NCBI GenBank assembly: GCA_947095535.1
Contig: OX352774.1
Coordinates: 235,687,825-235,751,824 of the forward strand
Length of the DNA stretch: 64,000 nt
Origin: Poecilobothrus nobilitatus
Taxonomy: Eukaryota > Arthropoda > Insecta > Diptera > Dolichopodidae
Direction: 5' to 3'
The first letter of the stretch is position 1. Each line of letters opens with the position of its first letter. The notes beneath the pieces were generated by a model. It saw nothing but the letters and a program-made list of their open reading frames with translations. It had not been told where the DNA came from and did no database searches. The position numbers were made by a program, and so were the translations under genes. Below, in pieces: positions 22,199 through 34,940 of the stretch.

Positions 22199-25100
22199 TT
22201 TTTTTTTAATTTATATTTAACAGGATTCAGTATATCCTTTTTTTTCAAAAATAGAAAATATTTTTGGAATGAGTTTGTCCTAGTCTTTTTTTTTTTTGTC
22301 CTTAGAAAACCTTTTTAATAGTATCTGTTTTTTTTTTTTTTTTTAACTGGGTTTCATTAGGACATTCTTTAAATAATCCTGTAAAAGAATTAAAAATTTT
22401 TTCTTTACTGTATGTTATTTTGCATTAAAATATTTTTCATAAATTTTCAAGTGAATCTGTATTTTATTGTATTTGTGGTTTCAAAAAAAAAAAAAAATCT
22501 ATATTCTATTCTCTTTAGTATTTTCTCTTCTACTCTTTCTTGTCATCTTTTAATTTCTCCGTTACATACATATACTAAATTACCACTTTCTACGTACCAT
22601 GCATGATATTATTTTATGTTATATCTTTTCTATCTTTTTCTTAGATTCGTTTTTTTTTTAGTTTTTATTACGAAAATTTTCATATTCTTTGGTATTGCCT
22701 TGCCTGAAAATATGCTGTCATTGAATCAATTCCTATCTTACTATTCTCCTTTCCGTCCTTAGTATCTTGTTGTACCTTGCAACTTTCAATATATCCAAAT
22801 AATTTTGAATTTTAATTTTGAATTATGATAAAAGAAAAACCCAATCCGGACAGAAAAAAAAACTATAGAGAATATTGAAAAAAATCGACCTTCCTATCCA
22901 TATGAGGTAACCTGTGAAGAGAAATACAAATTTATCGTTTGAATTGTCTTTGTTTGTAGATACTGGATTTTCTAATGTACAAAAATTTTAAAACATTTAA
23001 AATATTTATTTATGATTTTCAATTTGAAATAAAAGTTAAAGAGGAGTTTTTTTATTTTTTTTTTTTCATTGTTGTAAGGAAATTTCCCATTCCTTTGTGT
23101 CAATAAGCAACGTATTGTAAGGATAACATAGAAAATTGAATTTTGATTTGTTTATTTTAAATTTATTTTTAGGTTTTTTTTTTTTAATTTTTTTTTTTTT
23201 TTTTTGTTGGAAAAGAATAAAATAATTAGTATGAATACATTAGAAATATACAAAAAAATAATAAAATGGTTTTTAATTAAAATTTATTATTGAAATTTAA
23301 TTTTTTGAGATAAAAAAAAGATGTATATTTATGTATAGACAATGAATATATGTATGTATAAACTGTAAAGTACAATTTTTTTCATGTATTATATAAATTT
23401 ATTTTGTTTCCTGTTTCTTTTCTTAACAAAACAAAAAAAAAAAAAAAATTTTTCAAGGATATTCAGGATATTATATTTTAATTCGTATTGGTTCAATTGT
23501 TTGAATGTTAGTGTAAAAATATTAAGTTTTTATTTCATTTACTTTAAATTGATTAAAGTGATTTCTAAACGAAAAAAAATGGTGTTATCTGCAAAAAAAA
23601 AAAAGAAAGTCGTAATTGGCTCCAAAATTATGAATGATGTAAAAAAACAAAATAAAAGATTTATTTCTCTTATGTGTATTTTATAATTTAATTTTTAAAT
23701 TGGAGCAAAAAAAATCTTTTTGATAATTAAAACATTTAATAATTTTCCAAAATTAAAAAAAAGGAAATATATTTCAAAAGTTTTTTATCAATACTTTTCG
23801 GTAAAGGATATTTTATTTAAATTCTTGTATCATGTTGTTGTATGTTATCTAAAAAGCTAGGCAGCCTGAATGTACTATTAATTCACACTTAAAGCAAATT
23901 TAGGATTGTTGTGATTCTCCGGATTTAATTTATCATAATTAAACTATGATGAATATTTTACAAATTGCTGTTAATATAATTCAGTTATATCATCATCGAT
24001 GAAAGAAGAATTCTGCCAAGGATTTCTGTTTTCTAGCACATTGATCGGATATTAATTGATACTTCCTCCTATCTTTGTACCTTTGTACTTTACTTTATAC
24101 CTTTGTACTTTATCTTTGTACCTTCAGCAAAAATCTTTTAAAGGAAATTCGACTTTTGTAGGCTAAATTCGGCTTTTTGTATTCGTGATTTTTGTGGTTC
24201 TATCAACAGGACAGTGTTGTGTTAAAATCCATTACTTTACCCATTTTTCTGCGATTTACAAATAAAAGTGAAGTGTATATCGTTTTAAGTTCAATTTTAC
24301 GAAGTTCGGACAGGACAAATGCTATTAGATAACCATTGCCTAGTAAATCAACTACGACATCAGAAACTTAAAATAATTTGACTTTTCTTTCGTTTCTCAT
24401 TTCTTGAAATTCTAGTTTATCAAGCATTAAAAATTTACTCTGTTTCATTAGAGCAATGAATCTGTCTATTATTATTAATATTTTGCTAACAGTGACAAAG
24501 CCTACAAACAGTGTAGCGTATTTTAAAGCGTATTTCAGTCGTAAATTATTCATTTTTATAATTTTTGACATACCATGGAAAGTATACTTCACGGTAAAAC
24601 TCAGCTTAAGTCCATACGTAAACAGCTGTAAATAACTGTAAATAAATATATAAATTATTTATATAAAGTAAATGCTAACTTTTTCTATTTCTTATCTGCC
24701 ATGTATTAGTTCTTAATTTTTAAAATAAAAATATTACAGGTGAATTTATCTATTCTGTGTTTTTTATGGTACATATTTACATTATTACTACACTTACCGC
24801 AATCTTCTATAGTAAATTACTAAATTTTTTACATGTAAACAACTGCAAGGGCAATATTAATAATTCTCTTAGTTAGACTAAACTCTCGCTTGAAAAAAGA
24901 TTTAATATTGGAGGCTTTTATTTATAATATTCAAAAATTAATTAATAACGAAAATTACTTATGTATATACATGCATATTTATATATGTATATATTTCTAA
25001 TTTGACAAAACACTGTATAAAACACCTAATTTTATAACATTAAGTTTTTTGGTCAAAAGAAGGGGATATTCTCAGAAAAATAAAAACTTAATAATAATTT

Positions 25101-25945
25101 AAATATGCAAACTTAAAAATAAATATAATATTTTCAAAATAACAAAACCAAAAATTATTATTTATCATTTTCATGTAACATTTTCATTTAACTATCATAT
25201 TATACTGTACTCTATCTTCTGTACTGTATCTATATAATAATAATAATACCTAATATATTAATTTTTATAACTTTTCAAAAAAAACATAATCCCACTAATG
25301 TTATATGGGCATTTTTCTTTTTGTTTTATTATAAAGCATAAAATATAAATTTTAAAAGCGCGAACTTATAATATAATAAATAAAACAAAAAAAAAAAAAT
25401 TTTTTTTTTTCTTGTGGTATACATACACTTATACTCTATGTATTTTATACTAACCATTTATTTACAATTATATTATTATATACACATACATTACATTCAT
25501 ACATTTATATAATTATGTACCTATTTACCATTTTACATTTTGATTATAATAATATACACAATAATGTGGTAAATGTTTCAAGAGAAAATAATGAACAAAA
25601 TAATAAACATTGGAAAATATTTTGTTGTTTTTGTAATATTTACAACAATCTTCTATTATGATTGTTATAAATTATTAAAAAAACAAACATAATACACCTT
25701 TTTCAAACAGGGATTCAGTCATCCACAACTTTGAAAATTAAAAAAAAAAAAACAAAAAAAAAAACCAAAATAAAAACAAATAAAAAATCTTTCAATCTTC
25801 CTCACCTTACCGCAACTTTTTCATTACAACCTTATTTTTGATTTTACTTCTTTTCCTCTTTTTTTTTCGTTATTATTGTTTTTATTTATTTTTTTTTTTT
25901 TTGTTGTAGATCCTATAAAAATTTTAAAATTTTTGCAATGACAAT
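22199..25945. other. Spacer between the twin elements
   Basis: This is 3.7 kb of A/T-rich DNA with no recognised gene. It contains an irregular CTTTGTAC-based tandem patch (24072-24123) and many homopolymers. A minus-strand open frame (24368-24592, 74 codons with an ATG) is slightly less biased in composition but matches no family I recognise. Confidence 0.4.
24072..24123 (+). repeat. CTTTGTAC irregular tandem repeat
   Basis: Four CTTTGTAC octamers separated by CTTTA-type spacers, within 52 bases. Confidence 0.6.
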
Positions 25946-26088
25946 ATTTTTATACCCGTATGAACTATGTTCAAGGGTATAATAAATTTGCCATTACGTT
26001 TGTGACACCTTAAAGGAGTCGAGCTAGATATAGTGTCAAAGGTATGGATCGGCTCAGAATCGAATTCTGAGTCGATTAAGCCATGTAC

Positions 26089-26136
26089 GTCCGTCCGTCC
26101 GTCCGTCCGTCCGTCCGTCCGTCCGTCCGTCCGTCC
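26089..26136 (+). repeat. (GTCC)12 microsatellite
   Basis: Twelve uninterrupted GTCC units at the position equivalent to the 14-unit array of element 1. Confidence 0.95.
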
Positions 26137-26953
26137 GCACGATAACTCAAAAAATAAAGGAGCTAGGGGGCTGAAATTTTTTTTACGTCACTTTTGCAAA
26201 ATTGTTAGTTTTGCTATTTAAATCCAACATTTTCGGTCGGCGGGTTCGAGTAGCTGCCATACAACTTCTATCTTTATATAGAAATAACTCAGTATCTATT
26301 CAAGCTAGGTTTCTGAAATTTTGCAAATGATGATCAAGTTTTATGGCAACAACTTCTGTAAAATTTGGTTGTGCTGGTGCAGCGGGTTCGGGTAGCTGCC
26401 ATACAACTTCTCCGTTTAAATGAGAATAACTCAGTGTTTATTGAAGCTAGGAATCTGAAATTTAGTAAAGAGGTGTCGAGTTACATGCCAACAACTTTTG
26501 TAAAATTTGGTTGGTCTAGAGCAGCCGGTTCAGACTTCTTGCACCTCTTGGAACCTAATGAAGCTAGGCGTCTGAAATTTTGCAAATGATGATCAAGTTT
26601 TATGGCAACAACTTTTGTAAAATTTGGTTGTGGTGGTGCGGCGGGTTCGGGTAGCTGCCATACAACTTATCCGGTTAAATGAGAATAACTCAGTGTTTAT
26701 TGAAGCTAGGAATCTGAAATTTAGTAAAGAAGTGTCGAGTTATATGCCAACAACTTTTGTTAAATTTGTTTGGTCTAGAGCAGCCGGTTCAGACTTCTTG
26801 CACCTCTTGGAACCTAATGAAGCTAGGCGTCTGAAATTTTGCAAAGGATGATCAAGTTTTATGGCAACAACTTCTACAAAATTTGGTTGTGGTGGTGCGA
26901 CGGGTTCGGGTAGCTGCCATACAAAATCTCTTTTTAAATGAAAAGAACGCAGT

Positions 26954-28181
26954 GTCCGTCCGCACGATAACTCAAAAAATAGAGGAGCTAGGAGGCTGAA
27001 AATTTTTTTACGTCACTTTTGTAAAATTGTTAGTTTTGCTATTTAACTCCAGCATTTTCTGTTCCCGGGTTCGGGTAGCTGCCATACAACTTCTTTCTTT
27101 AAATAGAAATAACCCAGTGTCTGTTCAATCTAGGTATCTGAAATTTTGCGAATGATGATCAAGTTTTATGGCAACAACTTCTACAAAATTTGGTTGTGGT
27201 GGTGCGACGGGTTCGGGTAGCTGCCATACAAAATCTCTTTTTAAATGAAAAGAACTCAGTGTCCGTCCGCACGATAACTCAAAAAATAAAGGAGCTAGGA
27301 GGCTGAAATTTTTTTTACGTCACTCTTGCAAAATTGTTAGTTTTGCTATTTAACTCCAGCATTTTCGGCCGCCGGGTTCGAGTAGCTGCCATACAACTTC
27401 TTTCTTTAAATAGAAGTAACCCAGTGTCTGTTCAATCTAGGTATCTGAAATTTTGCAAATGATGATCAAGTTTTATGGCAACAACTTCTACAAAATTTGG
27501 TTGTGCTGGTGCGACGGGTTCGGGTAGCTGCCATACAAAATCTCTTTTTAAATGAAAAGAACTCAGTGTCCGTCCGCACGATAACTCAAAAAATAAAGGA
27601 GCTAGGAGGCTGAAATTCTTTGTACGTCACTCTTGCAAAATTGTTAGTTTTGCTATTTAACTCCAGCATTTTCGGCCGCCGGGTTCGAGTAGCTGCCATG
27701 CAACTTCTTTCTTTAAATAGAAGTAACCCAGTGTCTGTTCAATCTAGGTATCTGAAATTTTGCAAATGATGATCAAGTTTTATGGCAACAACTTCTACAA
27801 AATTTGGTTGTGCCGGTGCGACGGGTTCGGGTAGTTGCCATACAAAATCTCTTTTTAAATGAAAAGAACTCAGTGTCCGTCCGCACGATAACTCAAAAAA
27901 TAAAGGAGTTAGGAGGCTGCAATTTTTTTTACGTCACTTTTACAAAATTGTTAGTTTTGCTATTTAACTCCAGCATTTTCGGCCGCCGGGTTCGAGTAGC
28001 TGCCATACAACTTCTTTCTTTAAATGGAAATAACCCAGTGTCTATTCAATCTAGGTATCTGAAATTTTGCAAATGATGATTGAGTTTTATGGCAACAACT
28101 TCTGTAAAATTTTGTTGTGATGATATGACAGGTTCGGATAGTTGCCATACAACTTCTCTTTTTAAATGAAAATAACTCAGT
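26954..28181 (+). repeat. ~307-bp tandem repeat, four units (in element 2)
   Basis: Unit starts at 26954, 27260, 27568 and 27875 match element 1 exactly at the 6297-base offset. Unit-specific variants are retained at the same positions (CGCAGTGTCC in the first, TTCTTTGTACG in the third, CAATTTTTT in the fourth). Confidence 0.85.
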
Positions 28182-28495
28182 GTCTATTGAAGCTAGCTAT
28201 CTGAAATTTAGTGAAAAAGTGTCGAGTTGCATGCCAAAAACTTTTGTAAAATTTGAATGGTCTAAAGCAGCCGGTTCAGGCTTTTTGCATTTCTTAGAAC
28301 TTAATGAAGCTAGGCGCAATAGATTCGGGTAGCTATCATACAACTCCACAATTTACATAAATATATCTCTGTAGTTCGGTACTAAAACTCTGAATGTTTT
28401 TAAAAGATGATCAAGTTTTATAGAAACAGGATATATTACGTTCATACGGGTATCCCAGAGTTGACACAGTCTACTCTACTGCACTCTTCCTCGTT

Positions 28496-31112
28496 GATAA
28501 CAATTTAACAGGCTAAAATACTTTCCAAATAACTTAAAGTAATTGCAAAATAAGTAAAAAAAAAACACCACTGATAATATTTACTCTATGAACTTCAATT
28601 GCCCCATCATTAAATTTAAAATTTATAATCCTGTGTTAACGTTCACAAATAATGGCATGTGATTTGATAAGGATCTTGTTTTGTTTTTTTTATTCAATTG
28701 AAAAAAAAGGAACAATAAAAATTAACTACCATTTCAATTAAGTTTTTGTTTTTTTTTTTTGTAATAATAAATTTAAAGAAGACGTTGTTAACGAATAAAC
28801 TACAAAAAAAAAAAAGTGTAAAGATGACAGTAGTGGAATTAAATGTGATCTTGATGATAAAATAATTGCATAAATCATGCAGTAAAAATTAAAAGAAAGA
28901 GACAAAAAAAAAAAAAGATTTATGAGAAGTTTGACCATCATTTCAATAACAAAACTTTGCGTTTGAAAAATTTTTTTTATTAATTTTCTAAAAATAAATA
29001 AAAAAAAAAAAAAATTAATTTAATTTAATAATTTAAAGTTAATAATAGTAAAATTATATAATGACATATTAAAAAAAATCAAATTAGTTAATATTATTAA
29101 ATTGTAATTTTTGTGTTTTCAATAGTATTTGATCACCTTAAAAGATATCTTTATTTAATTTTTTTTATATATTTTAAAAATTTACCTAAATATTTAAATA
29201 TTTGCGTACGCAATTAGTATCTAATTGATTGTATCTTATAAAATAAATAAATATAATAGTATAGCATGTATATATGTTTAAGATTTTTGCAAAATTTATT
29301 TTCATTTAATTTTATTTATTTAAAAATTTGTTAATAAATATTTGTAGTAAAAATTTAAAAGAAATGTGAATGTTGTATGTGTTAATTATATAGTACATAC
29401 TTATTTCAGTACGTTCTATTAGGTATCATTTCAATTAATTTCAAATGATTTTGTTTAGTTGGTTAGAAAGGTGAATTTTGTTATATAGGTTAAATTTACT
29501 GCAGATTTAAAAATGCTATTAAAAAGCTGATGCTATTAAAAAGCTGGCTTTATCGTAAAATTTATGAAAAAAAATAAACTTCAATAATTTTACGATGATG
29601 ATCATGTGATTAGAAACAAAATAAAATATTTTTGAGTTTTAGACAATTAGGGATTATAGGGACAAACTTAGCTCTTCTATATAATTTTTAGTAATAGATC
29701 CATATTTAAAAAAAAAAATTTTTATTTATAAGTTGTGGGTTTTGAAACCAATAAATTACTAATAGTTCTATAATTATACAATTTGAGTAACGGAATATTC
29801 TGTTAAGAAATAACATTTGTTTTAGCTTTTATACGAATATTGTGAAAGAAGATGTTTATGTTATGCATAATTTAATTATTTTTGTTGTCTTGTTTTAAGT
29901 ATCTTTGGTGCTTTTTTCAAATAGAAAACTTTTTTCTCTTAAGATACTAAGAATTTAAGTCAATGGATTTTTCACCCATTGACTTTAAATTTCCCATTGT
30001 ACATAGAGTGTCTTAAAACTGGCACTAAAAACTTTTAATATTTTTTTAAAGAAATTTTTGTTTTTGTTTTTTTACTTTAGATTCTAATCGAATTTCATTT
30101 TAAAATGGTTCAAAATTTGCTTAAAGTACATTCGATTTTTGACTGTAATGGAAACTATAGAATTTTGCAAAGTCTGGAGATTTGATTAAAACAAGAAGAA
30201 ATGCCATCATAAATTTAAACAGCCAAGAATGACAGAAAAAAATTGAAATTAAATCAAACATTCTTATAAACTTTATTTTAATTTTTTGATCATTTGAGAC
30301 ATATTGAATTTAAATTTATACTAAATATTTAATATTTATAAAATTTAATACCTTGAAAGGATGGATTAAAAGTTACAACAAGGAATATAAATTTTATATT
30401 CAATAACAAATATAAATTTACCTATAGGTTTAATAATTAATGATATGGAAAAATGGTATTACAGTTATTTGTAAGGGATATTTTATAATAATTATCAAAA
30501 GTGCTTGAATATTAATTGATTTTTGATAAATTATTATCTTGGGAATATATTTTACATCCTTTTTTCCTTTTTAATTGCATAAAGAATTTAATTGAAATTA
30601 GTTTTTTTTTTTTTTTTTAATAAAGTGTATCTTTAGAATATTTTAAATGCCTTGTTGTATTTAAGAAAATTTTTAATGTTTTTTCAAATTAATTTAAAAT
30701 ACTTTCACATTATAGTTAAATTTTGATTTAAAAAGATTTTATTTATAACAGTAAATATTATTAAACAAATTTAATGGCCCTTTTCTATACTATATATTTA
30801 TAGTTTATAGTTAGTAGTTTTATTTCTGGCCCTTTTCCTTTCGGATGTGGGCCAGATGAAATTGATTATTTTTAACTTTACTAAAACATTATAGGTTTTC
30901 TTAGTTTGAAAATTAGATTCTATCAACTAACTACGATTAGATTAGATAAGATTTTATCTATAAACTATAGATATATTACAGTATTATATTACAGATTTTT
31001 TTCACTATTAAAAAAGTACTTTAAATATTTAAAATCTGATAATATTTCTTTTTGTACGAGAAGAAGGTAATTAGTGGGAGAATAGTTATATTTTTTAAAT
31101 GAAATTTATAGG
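28496..31112. other. A/T-rich non-genic stretch
   Basis: No gene recognised. It includes a 17-bp direct duplication (ATGCTATTAAAAAGCTG, twice within 29513-29546) and a hairpin at 29952-29991. Confidence 0.4.
29952..29991. repeat. Hairpin, 15-16 bp stem
   Basis: AAGTCAATGG (29957-29966) pairs perfectly with CCATTGACTT (29976-29985) around a 9-nt loop. The stem is extended by AATTT/AAATT with one bulged base. It is too short for a typical pre-miRNA. Confidence 0.7.
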
Positions 31113-31553
31113 GTTGGCCACGAAATCCCAAATACAAAATCACAAATGCAAAATCTCCAAATACCAAAATCCCAAAGCTGTTTTCTTATCATAATTTCTT
31201 TTGATTTGGTTTTTATTTCGGATGTGGGTCGATTTATTGAAAACAAAAATGAGAAAAATGTTGAAAAAAAAAAATGTAAAAAAGAATATATGCTTACATA
31301 TTTAGATTTCTTTTTCTAAATATTCTGGAAAAAGCGTATAAGCTTGATGTTATAATCAACTAAAAAATACTTCAACGTTCAGAATATCTCATATGTAAAT
31401 ATTTAAAAAAAATTTTCTTAATAATCCTGATGAGCCCAAAAGCCTTACTAAATAATTCTCTCATTTTGAAAATAATTCTTAAATCTGTAAATTTGCTTTA
31501 CTTTTTGAAGCTTTGTGATTTTAGAATTTTTTTATTGAGATTTCGTGGCATTC
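31113..31553. mobile_element. Candidate MITE with GGCCACGAAAT-type inverted ends
   Basis: The left end, TTGGCCACGAAATCCCAA (about 31114-31131) then AAAATCACAAATGC, is matched in inverted orientation by TTGAGATTTCGTGGCATTCT (about 31535-31554), preceded by GCTTTGTGATTTTAGAA. The total is about 440 bp with no coding capacity. End and sub-end blocks are in the same order and spacing on both arms. No clear target-site duplication was seen. Confidence 0.5.
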
Positions 31554-34500
31554 TCAATTCATAACTTATATATAGAAAAGTAATCAGATGGGAGTATAGA
31601 AAAATATTTTGTACATTAAGTTAACATTTATATATAAAGAAAATAAATTCAATACTAAAGATTTCACATTTTTCGTTTTTAAAGATAATCAAAAATAATT
31701 TAAATAAATTTATTTTTAATTTAAAATTTAAATTTTATTTTAAAATCTGTTCTCATTTTATGCATTCAAATATTTAAGGTCCACTTTTCATTTTTTTAAT
31801 TGAAATCCATTAAAAAAATAAACTACTTCACATTATTATTTGGATGACCCCAATAAGTTAAGATATTTACATCAATTAAAATAAAAAAAAAAAAAAACCA
31901 GAATAGACCCAATAAACTGCTTAAGAAAATAAAAACAAAAACAAAGAAAATTAAAATTTTTCACTGCAGTTCTTGTCATTTACTCTACCATCCAATACTT
32001 TTTTTTGTTTTTTTTTTTTTTTTTTTTGCTGATATCTTCCGACATTTTTATGAATTTTTAATTATAGTTTGTGTATTTCGGTTAAGTAAGTTTTCTTTTC
32101 CAAACACAAGCATTTTATCACAAAATGAACAAAAAAACCCGAATGACAGTAAAAATAAATAAAAGAAAAGATAAAAAAAAATGAAAAGAAATAATATGGT
32201 AACCTACTTGTCAACGTTTCAAGGTAATAAGAAAAGTGTTTGATGCACATCATATGTACTTACAACAAATACTAGAGTAACATAATGACAATTATGACAG
32301 TAAAATAATTAAAATAAAAAGAAAAGAAAAATCAATCAATAAATAATAGGAAGACTTTGAAACGTTCAGTGTTCTCAAAATTTCTACTGTATGGTTTCAT
32401 ATGACAGTGAAAAAAAAAAACCGACAAAGTAAAGAACAAGTAAATAAAATATATAAAAAAAAGAAATAAAATTAAAACGAAAGAAAACGCATTATGCGTC
32501 GCCACAACTTTACATACAAAAATACTTGTTAGTGCTACGCTCTATACTAAAGTATACAGGCAACCCTTGCTTTACTGATTTAGTTTTAATTTTGAATGGT
32601 TATAAATAAGTAAAGTATAACACATTTCTCACTTATCAGTTTCAGTTTCAGTAACCTCTTGTAGGAGTAGAGAAAAATAATTCTAGAAGTAGAAATACAA
32701 GGTAAGGACAAGGAATTCAAGGTTAAATTGTAGGTATCAAAAGGCAATACAAAAAATCAAAAAAAAGACAAAGTTTTAAAGACAAAGTAGAAATGAACTC
32801 TAAAAATAAAAAAAGGCATGCCAAATGGAAAGGGGTTGGTTGGAGGAAAATAAAACTGGGTTAACAAGATAAAAAAATAAAGTATAACGAAATGAACAAT
32901 TTTATGAAAAGTTAAAAAGAAGGAATAATATACCTATATAAAATCTTTACTAGATCTTAGTATATTTCTGTGTATTATTTCTATAGTCGAACATCTTTAA
33001 AATTCACGTGATTTTGAGATAATTAACAAATTAAGGTAATGATTAGATTTGTATTATGAATTAGCATTTTAAAATCTTTTTTTCTCGCTTTACAAAACAG
33101 TAGAATTTATTTTGAAGGCGGCTAACTAATGACTGAGCCATGATAAATAGTATCAGTATCAGATTAGCTGTTCAACATTAAATTTTAAAAGAATATTTTC
33201 TTTGATATATTTAAGTCCGACTCTGAAAATAGACAACAATGATATGAAAATAATTTGTAAAAGAAATTCGATTTTCTAATAGAATTTAAAAAAAAAAGTT
33301 CCTCGCATCGTATTGTACAACGATAATCTGATCTGTGACAACAATTAAAAAAATTATTAGAAAAACTAAAACATGTTACGCATTATTTATTTAAATGAGT
33401 TTTTTTTTTTTTTTTTTTAACTCTGGTTCATTTTGTTTAACTAGTACCTTAATTGAACACCGGAATGTCAATATTTAATCAAAAAAATTCACCATAATAC
33501 ATACATTTTTTTTTTTTTTTAAATTTTATTATTTTTTTTTTGTCTCAGTCCTTATAGAAAAGCTACTGCATAGGCCGTTTTGGAGATAGTGCCATTTCAT
33601 AAAAAAAAAAACTAAACATACGGTGAATGACCGACCAAAAGAAAGTAGAAATTAACTTTGATTGGTTCTGTCATACTATAGGATGGGAATTTTTTTTCTT
33701 GTTTGCTACTTTTTTCAACTTTTGGTTGTTGTTGTTATTATTTTATCGTCTCATCATTATTTATTAGTCATTCAAAATTAAATTTTATGTAAAAATCGAC
33801 CTAATTTTCCTTAATAATTTTTTATTTTGTTTTTTTAATTTAAAAAAATCACGCATTTATTAATTTTAAAAACGTTTTATTCTAAAATGTTGCTACCATT
33901 TATGGGCTATTGGTCACAAATGGTAACTGGTTCGTTCTTGTTTTAGTTTTGTTTCGTTGTTTTTTTTTTGTAATTATAAGTTATTGATTACTAAAATGGA
34001 TAGTGGGACAAGAAATGAAGTAGAACAATAATGGTTTTTCACTTAATTGAATATAATATGTATAAAAGAGTTGCCGTGCAAGGTAGGGTAGATAACGTCA
34101 TCAATTTATTAATTTGAAAATTGTTGTGTGATGATTGGTGGATGTTATTTTATAATTATTTAATTGTTAGTTATTTATTTCGATTGGTTTTTTGGAGATC
34201 AAGGTGAAAGAAAGTTGATGAGTGGTTTTTTTTTTTAGAAATCGTTGATCTTGCTGGTTCTTATTCGTTTTTTGAATGAAAGTTGTAAGTTATGTGAGAG
34301 ATATTTTGTTTGAAAAAAGACTAACATTAAATTTTAATCGAATTAATTTCAAACTTAAAAATAGGAGGAGTGAAATATTAAAATTTTTTTTTATAGTTTT
34401 TTAATGAAAACAAAAATATTTTTGTTCTTATGATTCAAATTAAATTAAATGGAAATAAAACTGATTTTAAATAGATTTTTAGTTAAACAATAATAAACTA

Positions 34501-34570
34501 AAAATACAGAAGAGTCTCGATTTTATTATTGTTATTATCCTCGTACAAATATATTATATCTACCTATTTT
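31554..34570. other. A/T-rich non-genic stretch
   Basis: No gene or element recognised. It is homopolymer-rich, with T runs of 17-19 near 32010-32028 and 33400-33418. The minus-strand open frame at 32062-32253 is low-complexity. Confidence 0.4.
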
Positions 34571-34940
34571 GCTTTAACTGAAGACATTTTTAAATTAAGT
34601 GAAGACATTTTTACTTTAGGTGAAGATTTTTTACTTATAATGTGAAGAAATTTTTACTTAAAATGTAGAATTTTTACTTTAAGTGAACACATTTGTAATA
34701 AAAGTTAAAGGAAAAATAATCATATGATATACATAAATATCAGATCTAAATAAATTATGTATTATATATGTTTAAATTAAATACATATATGTATATTAAA
34801 TATTTATGGAACATTAATTATTTGATTTGATAATAAAGATTTTTCATTTAAAATAAAAATGTCTTCTCAGTTAAAAAATCCCACTTAAAGTAAAAATGTG
34901 TTTGCTTAAAGTAAAAAACACTTCACTTAAAGTAAAAAGT
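34571..34940. mobile_element. Inverted-repeat element with internal ACTTTAAGTGAA sub-repeats
   Basis: Left arm 34571-34697 contains about five direct units close to TTACTTTAAGTGAAGACATT. Right arm 34853-34940 contains about four units of the complement (AATGTGTTTGCTTAAAGTAA, CTTCACTTAAAGTAAAAA and similar). The outermost blocks also pair (TTTAACTGAAGACATTTTTA with the complement of AAAAATGTCTTCTCAGTTAAA). About 155 bp of A/T sequence lies between the arms. This looks like a foldback or MITE-type element whose arms grew by tandem duplication. Confidence 0.55.

Larger units (their letters stand above)
25946..28495 (+). mobile_element. Twin repeat element 2: (GTCC)n core, nested tandem repeats
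   Basis: This is a second copy, in the same orientation, of the element at 19641-22198. Homology starts at ATTTTTATACCCG and stops after CTTCCTCGTT. The sequence before and after is unrelated to the flanks of the first copy. All internal units align at a constant offset of 6297 bases after the microsatellite and 6305 before it. The whole 8-bp difference is therefore two GTCC units (12 here, at 26089-26136). I saw no substitution between the copies. The 14-bp inverted ends lie at 25952-25965 and 28440-28453. The copies are likely to be very young, or recently homogenised by gene conversion. Confidence 0.85.

Noticed and set aside
24368..24592. 74-codon minus-strand ATG frame
   Set aside because: It has somewhat better composition than most, but no homology is recognised, it has no supporting signals, and its length is expected by chance in a 64-kb window.
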